Below, one piece after another: positions 1 to 8,159 of a stretch of 35,596 nucleotides of DNA. Position 1 is the first letter of the stretch, and every line of letters starts with the position of its first letter. Source of the stretch: JAVBMJ01 sp031552535 (lineage in GTDB: Bacteria; Bacteroidota; Bacteroidia; Bacteroidales; Rikenellaceae); the NCBI GenBank assembly GCA_031552535.1, contig JAVBMJ010000074.1, positions 1 to 35,596 of the forward strand. Direction: 5' to 3'. The notes below the pieces were generated by a model. The model had not been told where the DNA came from. It saw only the letters and a program-made list of their open reading frames with translations, and ran no database searches. Made by a program: the position numbers and the translations under genes.

Positions 1-49
1 ATAAACGCCATCAAGGGTCCGTGCCGGTTGAAAGCCCGGATGCAGAAAT

Positions 50-89
50 GAATCTGCCTGAATTTCCGTCTGGAAATTCAGGCAGATTC
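50..89. repeat. Perfect 18-bp hairpin upstream of rsmA
   Basis: An 18-bp perfect inverted repeat (50-67 with 72-89, loop GTCT) is followed by ACTATTTTT, so it could end transcription of an unseen gene to the left. Its arm contains TCTGCCTGAATTTCC, close to the terminal repeat of the MITEs found further right (TCTGTCTAATTTTCC). It may therefore be a minimal member of that family rather than a simple terminator. No gene is visible in bases 1-171. Confidence 0.6.
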
Positions 90-171
90 ACTATTTTTGT
101 GCCGCCGGGTTCGGGCAGCCTGATGTTTGGTGGCCGCGGGACGCAGGAATTCAGGATAAAATTATATCACG

Positions 172-999
172 ATGCAGGTAAGAGCAAAGAAACACCTCGG
201 ACAACATTTCCTTAACGACCAGAGTATCGCACGTCGAATCGCCGACGCGGTGCATGAGACGACCCCGGGAGATGGAATCGCCGCCGTTTCCGGGGCTCCC
301 TCTTCGCCTGCGGCGGAGAAGACCACAGTGCTCGAAGTTGGTCCCGGCATGGGGGTGCTGACGCAGTATCTCCTCCAACGTCCGGATATAGAGCTCTATG
401 GGGTGGAGATAGACGCCGAGAGCATATCGTACCTCCACGAACATTTCCCGCAATTCGCGCCGCGGCTGATCGAAGGCGACTTCCTTAGGATGGACCTTGC
501 CGGGACGTTTCCCGGAGGTTTTACTGTTGCAGGAAATTTCCCCTATAACATATCGTCGCAGATATTTTTCAAGGTGCTCGAACACCGCGACCTGGTGCCC
601 GAGGTGGTGGGGATGTTGCAGCGCGAAGTGGCCGTACGGTTGTCGCAGCCTCCAGGAAGCCGCGATTACGGCATCCTGAGCGTGCTGCTCCAGGCGTGGT
701 ACGACATAGAATACCTCTTTACCGTCAGCGAAGGGGTGTTCACACCGCCCCCGAAAGTGAAAAGCGCAGTCATACGCCTGCGCCGCAACCGGCGCACAGC
801 ACTCGGCTGCGACGAAGCGCTATTCGTAAAAGTGGTCAAAGCAGCATTCGGACAACGGCGCAAAATGCTCCGCAACGCGCTTTCGGCCGTATTCGGCAAC
901 TTCAACGGAGCAGTACACCCGCGATTCACGGACCGGGCCGAGAACCTGAGTGTAGAAGATTTCATCGATCTTACACTATGGATCGAAAAGAATAAATAG
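172..999 (+). CDS. rsmA: 16S rRNA (adenine-N6)-dimethyltransferase RsmA/KsgA
   Basis: This enzyme dimethylates two adjacent adenines in the helix 45 loop of 16S rRNA, using S-adenosylmethionine, late in small-subunit assembly. The 275-residue product opens with the family signature KKHLGQHFLND, has the SAM-binding GPGMG loop at residues 57-61 and the catalytic motif IV as NFPYN at 122-126. The length is normal for the family. Residues about 32-49 form a Gly/Ala/Pro-rich stretch that looks like a lineage-specific insertion before motif I. The ATG at 172 gives the family N-terminus. It is a single gene between a hairpin and a convergent AT-rich gene. Confidence 0.95.
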   Translation: MQVRAKKHLGQHFLNDQSIARRIADAVHETTPGDGIAAVSGAPSSPAAEKTTVLEVGPGMGVLTQYLLQRPDIELYGVEIDAESISYLHEHFPQFAPRLIEGDFLRMDLAGTFPGGFTVAGNFPYNISSQIFFKVLEHRDLVPEVVGMLQREVAVRLSQPPGSRDYGILSVLLQAWYDIEYLFTVSEGVFTPPPKVKSAVIRLRRNRRTALGCDEALFVKVVKAAFGQRRKMLRNALSAVFGNFNGAVHPRFTDRAENLSVEDFIDLTLWIEKNK

Positions 1000-1053
1000 C
1001 TGTGGCAGGAATACCGTGGAGCCTATGTTGTGATCCGTGCAGCCATTAGCCGA

Positions 1054-2136
1054 CTAAACATGACGACGGTCACAGGTCTTAAATTTTTTCTTTGTATAAT
1101 CCTCGTGCCTTATTATCCAGTTTAGCCCTTGCCTTTTCACAGTTCGGAGGTCGATGTGGATGCCTAAATCTTTAAGGAGTCTGTCTATTGGATCCGAAAT
1201 TACAAGTTTGTTGTCATGATCGAAACTTACAAGTATATACAAATATAGGTTACGGGTGACAAAACCATGTTCAGCCTTTCCCCTTTTACATGGTGGCTCC
1301 AGTAAATATATAGGCTCCTCATTTACGTCTTTACCCGGATCGTAGCATGTACGTGTCAGAACAATAAATGGCTTGTGCATGTCGATTAATTTTGTCTTAT
1401 CGGTATATTCTTTGCAATACTCTGGCGAAAACCGCCTTATGGCTCCATTAGTAATACGGTCATATTCCTTCCATGTTCCGCTACTCTCCGACGTACAATA
1501 GATATAAGCGGATTTCAGTTTGCATTCACATTTACATTGGGGTCTACATTTTCCATTGATTTTTTCTCCCAGGAATTTATTAAGGCTGTCTAATCGTATC
1601 CCTATTTTGTTATTATATCTCTTTTTGTCAGACATATTTTTGAGGTCTTCCATAGAGGTGCGGATACACAATGTGTCGCAGCCAATCAATACTTCCAGCA
1701 TATTATCGACGACATCGGAGGTTAAATCAGTGACATCCGCTTCACCGGCTCTACTCGAACTCATTATAGCCAGGTTATGATGTAAATTATGGATAAAAAC
1801 ATCATCCTTGAGGCATCCGAATGGCGCTCCGCTAGGAGCCGGAATTATCACGCGGTTTTTACATGCATGTATCCCTTTGGCTTTCAAATAATTTTGCACG
1901 GTACCTCCCCCGAATAGAACGAGCATGTCATTGTATTCATTTCGATCCAAGCGCTCAATAATACCTTGTATTTTAGCGTTTTGCCAGTTGAGTTCTCTTA
2001 CCCATTTCGGAACGCCCCATAAGCCTACACCCAGACTAGCGATGGCCAAGCAGATATTGAGTACGTCCTTAGAAACTCTGATCCAGCGTTTGTTATAGCA
2101 CTTGTACAGTCTCCTGCACCATGTTTTTTCCTCCAT
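1054..2136 (-). CDS. Orphan membrane-anchored protein, possible substrate-binding fold
   Basis: I do not recognise a named family for this 360-residue protein. It has a basic N-terminus (residues 1-20) and one hydrophobic segment at about 24-42, so it is probably anchored in the inner membrane with the rest outside. Seen in the sequence: GGGTVQNYL at 76-84, IPAPSG at 98-103, a cysteine cluster at 197, 201, 203 and 205, and SSGTWKEY at 218-225. The glycine-rich start and the SSGT segment recall type II periplasmic binding proteins of the PstS group; that is inference only. The coding sequence is clearly AT-richer than rsmA and tkt on either side, which suggests acquisition. No transporter or kinase partner is adjacent. 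Confidence 0.7.
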   Translation of the reverse strand: MEEKTWCRRLYKCYNKRWIRVSKDVLNICLAIASLGVGLWGVPKWVRELNWQNAKIQGIIERLDRNEYNDMLVLFGGGTVQNYLKAKGIHACKNRVIIPAPSGAPFGCLKDDVFIHNLHHNLAIMSSSRAGEADVTDLTSDVVDNMLEVLIGCDTLCIRTSMEDLKNMSDKKRYNNKIGIRLDSLNKFLGEKINGKCRPQCKCECKLKSAYIYCTSESSGTWKEYDRITNGAIRRFSPEYCKEYTDKTKLIDMHKPFIVLTRTCYDPGKDVNEEPIYLLEPPCKRGKAEHGFVTRNLYLYILVSFDHDNKLVISDPIDRLLKDLGIHIDLRTVKRQGLNWIIRHEDYTKKKFKTCDRRHV

Positions 2137-2609
2137 AATAATAGATTTTATTATATGATTTCTAAATTATTTTAAGATACACAACGCCCCGCATCCTCCG
2201 GGACGGACAGCAATTACACGACACATCCCCCTTGCGAAGGTGTGCTGATTATTGATTTTTTGGATTAGTAGCGCTGAAGCCCGATAAACCGGGGGTATCA
2301 CTGCGAGGTGCTTCAGGGACAGGAGGCCGCCCCGAAGAGATAAAAAACAACCAGCTGCCTGTATTTTAACAGATAAGCGATTCAAATATAAATAATATTT
2401 CTCGGATAACAAGCTCCCGGCAAATATTTTTTTACGGGATTATAGACCGTATAGGGCTGGTATTCAGGGGGAAAAAGAGGACGCTACTGCCTCGCTTTCT
2501 GTATATCTCTTATTTACAACATATTATGGTCTGTATAATTTCCCATGGGAAATTATACAGACCATAAGCATGCCAGGACGCAGATCGCACCAAGGCTATG
2601 TGTCTGTCG
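2137..2609. other. Gene-free interval between orphan gene and tkt
   Basis: This 473-bp interval separates the orphan gene's start from the 3' end of tkt. Apart from the palindrome at 2524-2567 I see no supported gene. An 81-codon open frame on the minus strand (2167-2412) lacks any recognisable protein character. Base composition shifts from AT-rich near 2137 to mixed, so one edge of the acquired segment may lie here. Confidence 0.5.
2524..2567. terminator. 44-bp perfect palindrome 3' of tkt
   Basis: A perfect 44-bp palindrome is centred at 2545/2546 and lies 43 bp beyond the tkt stop codon. As RNA it would fold to a long stem with almost no loop and could end tkt transcription. Each arm contains GGTCTGTATAATTTCCC, close to the MITE terminal repeat GTCTGTCTAATTTTCC, so it may be a collapsed element reused as a terminator. 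Confidence 0.6.
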
Positions 2610-4643
2610 TTATTTACCTTTCCTGCCCAGCATCCGGAGCACCTCGTCGCGCACGTGCGTGCCCGAGAACCCGAACTTTTCGTCGAGCACCGGGAATGGA
2701 GCCGAATATCCGAAATGGTTGAGTCCGTGAACTACTCCACCTTCGCCCACAAGCGGCGCGATGGTCGACGGAAGTCCCGAAGTAAGCCCGTAGCGAGGGA
2801 TGCCGGCAGGCAGTATCGACGCCATGTATTCAGCACCCTGGTCGCGGAACAGCCCTTCGGACGGAACCGACACTATGCGGACCCTCACGCCGTCGGCCTC
2901 AAGCAGCCGTGCGCCGTCGGCCAAAGTAGCCACTTCTGACCCGTTGGCGATCATCACCACATCGGGGTTTTGCGTGTCGGACACAACATAGGCGCCACGC
3001 AGCAATCCCGCAGCCTCCGCAGCCCTGTTGCCAGAAGCCGCCGGTAGGTCTTTCACGTTCTGGCGCGACAACACCAGTGCCGTGGGCCGCTGATTCGACA
3101 TGGCGTAACGCCACGCCGCAACTGTTTCCTGTGCGTCGGCCGGGCGCAGCACCACTATCGAACGCTCCCCCTGATGGTTGCGCAACTGCTCCAGAAGCCT
3201 CAACTGGGCCTCGTGCTCCACCGGCTGGTGCGTGGGGCCGTCCTCACCGACCCGGAAAGAGTCGTGTGTCCAGATATATTTAACCGGAAGGCGCATCAGC
3301 GCCGCAAGCCGTATGGCCGGTTTCATATAATCGGAAAAGACGAAAAACGTGCCGCACGCAGCTATAACCCCTCCGTGCAGCGCCATACCGTTCATCACAC
3401 AGGCCATGGTCAGCTCGCTCACCCCCGCCTGCAGGAACTGCCCGCCGAAATCGCCACTGGTGAAGGCGCGTGTCTTATTGAGGAATCCGTCGGTTTTGTC
3501 CGAGTTGCTAAGGTCGGCCGACGAAACGATCATATTCTCTACCTTCGAGGCGTAGCACGCAAGCACCGAAGCCGAAGCTGTGCGTGTCGCCGCACCCGCA
3601 GCGCATGTGATATCGCTGTAGTTTATCTCCGGAACGCGGCCACTGAAGAAAAGGTCGAGTTTTGCCGCCGCCTCGCTGTTGCAGGCCCGCCATACAGCCT
3701 CCTCGGAGGCTTTGCCGTCCCGCCACGCTTTCAGCACTTCGCGCCGCGCGGCATAAATAGCCCTGCTTTCGGGGAACACCGCAAACGGATCGGCCGGGTC
3801 ACCGCCCAGATTGCGTATCGTGGCGTCGACGTCGGCACCGGCAGCCGACAGTGGCTGCCCGTGGGTCGAAACCTTATTTTCGTAACTTCCGCCATCCTTG
3901 CCCAGAGCCCCCAGCCCCATCAGCGTCCGCCCGATTATCAGCGTCGGGCGATCTTTCTCCCCGCACGCCTTGCTCAAGGCGGAGCGTATCTGCCCCTCGT
4001 CGTTGCCGTCGATGGTTATCGTGTTCCACCCCCAGGCCCGGTACTTCGCCTCGACATCCTCGGTATCTACCTCGTCGACACGTGTCGAAAGTTGTATGTT
4101 GTTGGCATCATAAAACATGATGAGGTTCGCAAGGCCCAGATGCCCCGCAATGCGGCCCACCCCCTGCGAAATCTCCTCCTGAATCCCGCCGTCGGAGATA
4201 TAGGCATAGGTTTTATGTGCCGTCCACTCGCCGAACCTCGCCGCCAGGAACCGCTCGGCTATGGCGGCCCCCAAAGCCATGGCATGGCCCTGGCCCAACG
4301 GCCCCGACGTGTTCTCGACACCATGCAACAGGTCGACCTCGGGATGCCCCGGAGTCACGCTCTGCCACTGGCGGAAACTGCCCAGGTCAGCGGCGGTGTA
4401 GTACCCCGCGAGATACAGCACCGAGTACAACATAGGTGACATATGCCCCGGATCGAGAAAAAAGCGGTCGCGGAAACGGTACGACAAATCGTCGGGATCG
4501 TAATTCAGAAACTCGCTGTAAAGAACGTTGATAAAATCGGCCCCACCCATAGCTCCACCAGGGTGACCCGACCTGGCTTTCTCTACCATAGCCGCCGAGA
4601 ATATGCGGATATTGTCCGCCGCCCGTCTAATATTATCTGCCAT
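2610..4643 (-). CDS. tkt: Transketolase
   Basis: Transketolase moves two-carbon ketol units between sugar phosphates in the non-oxidative pentose phosphate pathway, with thiamine diphosphate and a divalent metal. The product is 677 residues from the ATG at 4643; the frame is open 21 codons further, but only from this ATG does the family start MADNIRRAADNIRIFSAAMVEKA begin. KARSGHPGG near residue 22, the thiamine-binding region with the metal ligands in YDANN, and the C-terminal pyrimidine-binding half (THDSFRVGEDGPTHQP) are all present. The usual GDG of the cofactor motif reads SDGG here. It is a single minus-strand gene downstream of cls, separated by a large inverted-repeat region. Confidence 0.95.
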   Translation of the reverse strand: MADNIRRAADNIRIFSAAMVEKARSGHPGGAMGGADFINVLYSEFLNYDPDDLSYRFRDRFFLDPGHMSPMLYSVLYLAGYYTAADLGSFRQWQSVTPGHPEVDLLHGVENTSGPLGQGHAMALGAAIAERFLAARFGEWTAHKTYAYISDGGIQEEISQGVGRIAGHLGLANLIMFYDANNIQLSTRVDEVDTEDVEAKYRAWGWNTITIDGNDEGQIRSALSKACGEKDRPTLIIGRTLMGLGALGKDGGSYENKVSTHGQPLSAAGADVDATIRNLGGDPADPFAVFPESRAIYAARREVLKAWRDGKASEEAVWRACNSEAAAKLDLFFSGRVPEINYSDITCAAGAATRTASASVLACYASKVENMIVSSADLSNSDKTDGFLNKTRAFTSGDFGGQFLQAGVSELTMACVMNGMALHGGVIAACGTFFVFSDYMKPAIRLAALMRLPVKYIWTHDSFRVGEDGPTHQPVEHEAQLRLLEQLRNHQGERSIVVLRPADAQETVAAWRYAMSNQRPTALVLSRQNVKDLPAASGNRAAEAAGLLRGAYVVSDTQNPDVVMIANGSEVATLADGARLLEADGVRVRIVSVPSEGLFRDQGAEYMASILPAGIPRYGLTSGLPSTIAPLVGEGGVVHGLNHFGYSAPFPVLDEKFGFSGTHVRDEVLRMLGRKGK

Positions 4644-4721
4644 TATCTGTGATTTTATACTATACCCAATCAAACGCCTGTCAAACAACGCCTTGCATAC
4701 ACACACAAAGCTTACGCACCG

Positions 4722-4751
4722 CTAAGATACACAAAAACCACCACAAAACAA
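4722..4751 (-). promoter_or_regulatory. Candidate tkt promoter
   Basis: Read on the minus strand there is TTG, 19 bp, then TATCTTAG, one base from the Bacteroidota -7 box TAnnTTTG with normal spacing. It lies about 80 bp upstream of the tkt start codon and just inside the left arm of the 38-bp inverted repeat. Confidence 0.4.
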
Positions 4752-4872
4752 CCCCGTCTCCCTCAGCCCACTGCTCTAATATAGTTATAAATCAAAACCT
4801 ATCTTCAACTGCGATTTTCTTTGGAGAAAGTCGCCCAAAGAACTTTAATCAATACTTCACTTTGATCTGTAG

Positions 4873-4942
4873 CAGTTAATTTAGAGGCAGGAAAGCCTTT
4901 TATTCAATTATAATTAGGGCTTTCCTGCCTCTAAATTAACTG
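4873..4942. repeat. 25-bp perfect inverted repeat inside the 38-bp repeat
   Basis: Arms 4873-4897 and 4918-4942 match perfectly around a 20-bp AT-rich spacer and continue imperfectly outwards. An inner TTA|GAGGCAGG...CCTGCCTC|TAA layout again places a GAG terminus next to a TNA trinucleotide, as in the MITEs, although here the flanks are inverted rather than direct. Confidence 0.6.
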
Positions 4943-4981
4943 TTGTAAATCAGAGCAAGGGAAAGGATTGAAGGTTTGTGC

Positions 4982-5006
4982 GCCGCTTTTTCCTCAAAAA
5001 AGCGGC
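4982..5006 (-). terminator. Stem-loop 3' of cls
   Basis: GCCGCTTTTT pairs with AAAAAGCGGC around a short loop, 31 bp beyond the cls stop codon. It is a plausible cls terminator, with the U-rich tract inside the stem. It lies within the segment bounded by the 38-bp inverted repeats. Confidence 0.6.
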
Positions 5007-5037
5007 AGTTAGAGGCGGGTTTTGATTTATAACTATA

Positions 5038-6507
5038 TTAGAGCAGTGGGCTGAGTAGCCGGGAGAGGGATTCGTAGATGTTGTGTTTCAGTGACCTTTT
5101 TGCCCATGTTTGTCCGTCGATCTGGCGGCAGTGGCGTAGGTCTGTCTGAAAATTTTCCTCGAGTTTGCGGGCTACTGCCGCGTCGTAGATTATAGCCGAC
5201 ACTTCGAAGTTGTCTTCGAAGCTGCGGAAGTCCATATTTGCCGTACCTACCGAGCAGAATGTACCGTCGATGACGATCACCTTCGAGTGGTTGAATCCGC
5301 GGGTGTAGAAGTACACTTTTATGCCTGCCTCGATAAGTTCCCCTATGTAGGAGCGTGTGGCCCAGTAGACCACCTTACTGTCGGAGCGGCTGGGGATCAT
5401 AATGCTAACGTCGATGCCACTCAGTGCCGCTACTTTCAGGGCGGTAAGTATGGCCTGGTTGGGCAGGAAGTAAGGCGATGTTATGTGGATGTATTCCCTG
5501 GCTTTGGTTATGGCGGCGAAGAACGCCTGCATGATCGATGCCCAGTCGGAGTCGGGTCCCGAGGATGCGATCTGCATGGGCGATTCCTCTTCGACGTTCG
5601 TTGGAGGGAAATACTTGATTCCTGTAAGTGATTGCTTGCCACTGACGAAAAACCAGTCGGTAGCAAAAATCACCTGGAGCATCTTGACCGCTTCGCCTTC
5701 TATCATAAGGTGTGTGTCGCGCCACGGCCCCAACCGTGTACCTTTGAGGTATCGTTCGGCAATATTGATCCCGCCGGTGAATCCCACCTTGCCGTCGACT
5801 ACGACGATCTTGCGGTGGTTGCGGTAGTTAACCTTGCTTGTCAGCCATGGAAAGACCACCGGCATGAAGCAACGCACGTCGACGCCTGCTTTCCTGAGAC
5901 GGTATATCGATTTGGGTTTGAGTTCCCAACTCCCTACGTCATCGTAGATGAGCCGCACCTCGACCCCCGCACGGGCTTTTTCGATCAGTATCCGGGCAAC
6001 TTTCGACCCTATACGGTCGTCCTCGAAGATATAGTATTCGAGGTGGATGAATGAGGTGGCTTCTTTCAGGGCCTGCAATATCTCCGCGAAGGTCTCTTTG
6101 CCGTTGGTTAGTACCTTCAGGCGGTTCTTCATCGTCAGCAGTGCCTTGTTATTGTTCAGCAGCAGGGTGATGATATGGTGGTGCGAGGCTACGGTGCGGC
6201 TGCGTAGCAGATGGGTCTCCTTGATCTCGCGCAGTTGTTCGCTGGTGAGGTGTTCGAGTTGTTCAAGATCCTTGATCTCTTTGCGGTTGAACATTTTCTC
6301 CTTGCGATGGTTGCGCCCGAACAGAATGTAAATCACTATTCCGGCATATGGCAGCAGGGCGATCACCAACATCCAGGCCAGCGATTTTACCGGGTCACGC
6401 TTGTCACTGATTATAACGCATATCGTCACTAAGGCAAGCACGGCATAGCAGATCCACAGGATCAACTTCAGGTTTTCGAAAAATATGCTGATGGCAGGAA
6501 GCGGCAT
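5038..6507 (-). CDS. cls: Cardiolipin synthase (phospholipase D superfamily)
   Basis: Cls joins phosphatidylglycerol molecules, or a related phospholipid pair, into cardiolipin at the inner membrane. The 489-residue product has two N-terminal membrane segments (about 8-28 and 38-58) followed by two phospholipase D domains. Both HxKxxxxD motifs are present: NHRKIVVVDGKVGFTGG in the middle and NHSKVIVIDGTFCSVG near the C-terminus, each followed by the usual Gly/Asn residues. Length and order fit bacterial cardiolipin synthases. The last codons and stop lie in one arm of a 38-bp inverted repeat. A MITE sits 34 bp upstream of the start codon, so the leader probably carries that hairpin. Confidence 0.92.
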   Translation of the reverse strand: MPLPAISIFFENLKLILWICYAVLALVTICVIISDKRDPVKSLAWMLVIALLPYAGIVIYILFGRNHRKEKMFNRKEIKDLEQLEHLTSEQLREIKETHLLRSRTVASHHHIITLLLNNNKALLTMKNRLKVLTNGKETFAEILQALKEATSFIHLEYYIFEDDRIGSKVARILIEKARAGVEVRLIYDDVGSWELKPKSIYRLRKAGVDVRCFMPVVFPWLTSKVNYRNHRKIVVVDGKVGFTGGINIAERYLKGTRLGPWRDTHLMIEGEAVKMLQVIFATDWFFVSGKQSLTGIKYFPPTNVEEESPMQIASSGPDSDWASIMQAFFAAITKAREYIHITSPYFLPNQAILTALKVAALSGIDVSIMIPSRSDSKVVYWATRSYIGELIEAGIKVYFYTRGFNHSKVIVIDGTFCSVGTANMDFRSFEDNFEVSAIIYDAAVARKLEENFQTDLRHCRQIDGQTWAKRSLKHNIYESLSRLLSPLL

Positions 6508-6543
6508 GGGATACGATTAAATATAGTACCTGCGGAACACGAA

Positions 6544-6710
6544 TAAGAAGCTGTTTTGAATTTATTAATCTCGTTCTTTTATTCTCTTTTCCGCGCTTTC
6601 CCGCGGTGTGATTCGTTAAATAGGGGCCGCTATTCGCCTCATCACACCGCGGGAAATCATCGGCAAAACCATATAAAATAATCTCGTTAACAAATCCAAA
6701 CAGCTTCTAA
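6544..6710. mobile_element. MITE, subfamily A (TAA target repeat)
   Basis: A 161-bp imperfect palindrome (6547-6707) begins GAAGCTGTTTTGAATTTATTAA and ends with its diverged reverse complement. It is bounded by TAA on both sides (6544-6546 and 6708-6710). An internal 13-bp inverted repeat (6600-6612 with 6641-6653) forms the tip. It encodes no protein. It lies between the cls start codon and the likely cls promoter region. Nearly the same sequence recurs at 17171 and 18341. Confidence 0.85.
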
Positions 6711-7051
6711 ACCTGGCAAAACACCAACCGTGGTTCGCTTGAAATTTGTCCGGGACACCTTGCAGTGTTGTGCAAATATACGAAAAGCTGAGTGGCAAGA
6801 CGAAAACTTGTTTTCAGGCTTGCCCGAAGCGCATCCCATATTCTGCAAATATAGTGAAATCCGGGGACAATCGTGTGTTCCGGGCACGTAAAAGATTGCC
6901 CGGACGCAAACCATATTTTAATAATATGGTGAAATGAACTGAGCCTAACCATATCGTATAAATAAAAAACACCCGGAACCCCGAACGCGCAAAAGCGCAG
7001 CCGGAGCGCCGGATGATAAAATCCCCGCCGCCTATGTGCGAAAAAATGATG
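6711..7051. other. Gene-free interval with two -7 boxes facing cls
   Basis: No gene is supported in this 341-bp stretch. On the minus strand it has two exact TAnnTTTG boxes reading TATATTTG (6773-6780 and 6846-6853), each with a TTG only 14-15 bp upstream, shorter than the usual 19-21. They could start transcription toward cls, through the MITE. A short hairpin (ACCATAT..ATATGGT) lies near 6920. The segment near 6830-6855 resembles part of the long MITE at 12285. Confidence 0.4.
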
Positions 7052-7636
7052 TTACTCCACGTCCTGACGTGGCTGGTATCCCAATTTGAATATCGCGATA
7101 CGCAGAAGGTGCACAGTGACAGACCCGAGCGCCATACCGGCAACGATGCCATAAAACACATCCAATGGATAATGCACTCCGAGATAGATACGACTGTACG
7201 ACACCAGCAAAGCCCATAGGACGACAAAAAAAGCGTAGATATTAGAACGTATCAGCCGGATGGTCATGGCCACAAACGTAAATACAGTGGCCGCATGGGC
7301 CGACATAGTGCCATAACTACCTCCTTTGTAGCCATTTACCATATGCACCAACCCTTCCAACTGCGGTTCGTGCGTGGGTCTGAGACGCGGGGCGAATTTT
7401 TTGAAAAAATTCGCCACATGATCCGCAGCAACAATGGATAATGCGATAAAGACTATAGCCACAAGTGTATATTTCCACCCCAGGTTACGGTACAGCAGCC
7501 AAATAGCCACAATACAAACCGGCACCCACATCCACATGCCCGAAACGAACCAAAAAAAACTATCCAGGCCCTGCCCTCCGTCGAAATTCATCCGGGTGAA
7601 CAAATCCATATCAAAACGCCAAAGTTTCAGTGTCAT
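7052..7636 (-). CDS. PAP2-family membrane phosphatase
   Basis: This is an integral membrane phosphatase of the PAP2/PgpB class, which removes a phosphate from a lipid such as undecaprenyl pyrophosphate, phosphatidylglycerophosphate or lipid A; the substrate cannot be told from sequence. From the ATG at 7636 the protein is 194 residues with several hydrophobic helices. The three catalytic motifs are visible: a basic stretch ending RLRP (84-87), SYGTMSAH with His114 in place of the usual PSGH, and SRIYLGVHYPLD with Arg149, His155 and Asp159. The frame is open 9 codons upstream only to a TTG. A TATCTTGC box about 15-20 bp before the ATG supports this start. Confidence 0.88.
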   Translation of the reverse strand: MTLKLWRFDMDLFTRMNFDGGQGLDSFFWFVSGMWMWVPVCIVAIWLLYRNLGWKYTLVAIVFIALSIVAADHVANFFKKFAPRLRPTHEPQLEGLVHMVNGYKGGSYGTMSAHAATVFTFVAMTIRLIRSNIYAFFVVLWALLVSYSRIYLGVHYPLDVFYGIVAGMALGSVTVHLLRIAIFKLGYQPRQDVE

Positions 7637-7732
7637 ACTATATTTATATTTTTCAATATGCAAGATAGTGAAATTTTCGAAAACCGGTGAGTAAACCGGA
7701 AAAGTGAATACAATTTATTAATCGGCTCCGTT

Positions 7733-8127
7733 AACCTGTTGTGCATTTAGAATGCGGCGAGGTTTGTTTTGCAAATATTTGGTACAAATACATATGCTTG
7801 CATTGTAGCCTCGGATCGAAGCCAGCGGAGAATGAGAGTCTGTCTAATTTTCCAAAGAAAACTATTTATCGTTTCTTTTTGGCCTCTTTTTTACGGAAAT
7901 CCCGTCACATAGCACCACTATGCTCCTCGATTCTTGTAAAAAATAGCCCTAAAAACAACTCGCAATTATTTCCCATTGGAAAATCAGACAGACTCTGAAT
8001 TTCGTAGCCACAGCGAGGGATCCGGCCCTCCGCGCCGGGTGGCTGCGGGCCGACAGCTTTGCTTCGCAAAGCTGATATTCATAAAATGAGACTTTAATGT
8101 TTCTTTCTTCTAAATGCACAACGGGTT
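7733..8127. mobile_element. Larger inverted-repeat element (type C) hosting a nested MITE
   Basis: Twenty-base ends AACCTGTTGTGCATTTAGAA (7733-7752) and their reverse complement with one mismatch (8108-8127) bracket 395 bp with no coding potential. A MITE at 7833-7998 is inserted within it; without that MITE the element would be about 230 bp. A 9-bp hairpin (8054-8074) lies in the right half. The right end, TGCACAACGGGTTTT, recurs at 15981-15995 next to another MITE, so this is a repeated element with at least one truncated copy. A scrap of a subfamily A end (AAACAGCTTC|TTA) follows it at 8132-8144. Confidence 0.7.
7833..7998. mobile_element. MITE, subfamily B (TGA target repeat), nested in element C
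   Basis: A 160-bp element (7836-7995) has ends GAGTCTGTCTAATTTTCCAA and its reverse complement with one mismatch, and TGA directly repeated at 7833-7835 and 7996-7998. Its interior matches, in inverted orientation, the right half of the element at 12285-12526, including the stretch CCCGTCACATAGCACCACTA. It has no coding potential. It interrupts element C, so it arrived later. Confidence 0.85.
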
Positions 8128-8159
8128 TTTAAACAGCTTCTTAGAATAAACGGTTATTT

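Larger units (their letters stand above)
4762..5055. repeat. 38-bp perfect inverted repeats around 218 bp (possible inverton)
   Basis: Bases 4762-4799 are the exact reverse complement of 5018-5055, with 218 bp between. The right arm contains the last codons and stop of cls, so inversion of the middle would leave the Cls protein unchanged. The enclosed DNA holds a 25-bp inverted repeat and a terminator-like stem-loop. The left arm lies just upstream of the candidate tkt promoter. Arm length and spacing resemble Bacteroidales invertible segments, but I see no clear TAnnTTTG box inside and no recombinase nearby. A fixed quasi-palindromic duplication is the alternative. Confidence 0.65.

Noticed and set aside
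2167..2412. 81-codon minus-strand frame
   Set aside because: No protein character, no promoter or ribosome site, and it lies in a mixed-composition interval.
3174..4439. 421-codon open frame antisense to tkt
   Set aside because: A GC-rich shadow frame of a clear transketolase gene; its translation has no recognisable domain.
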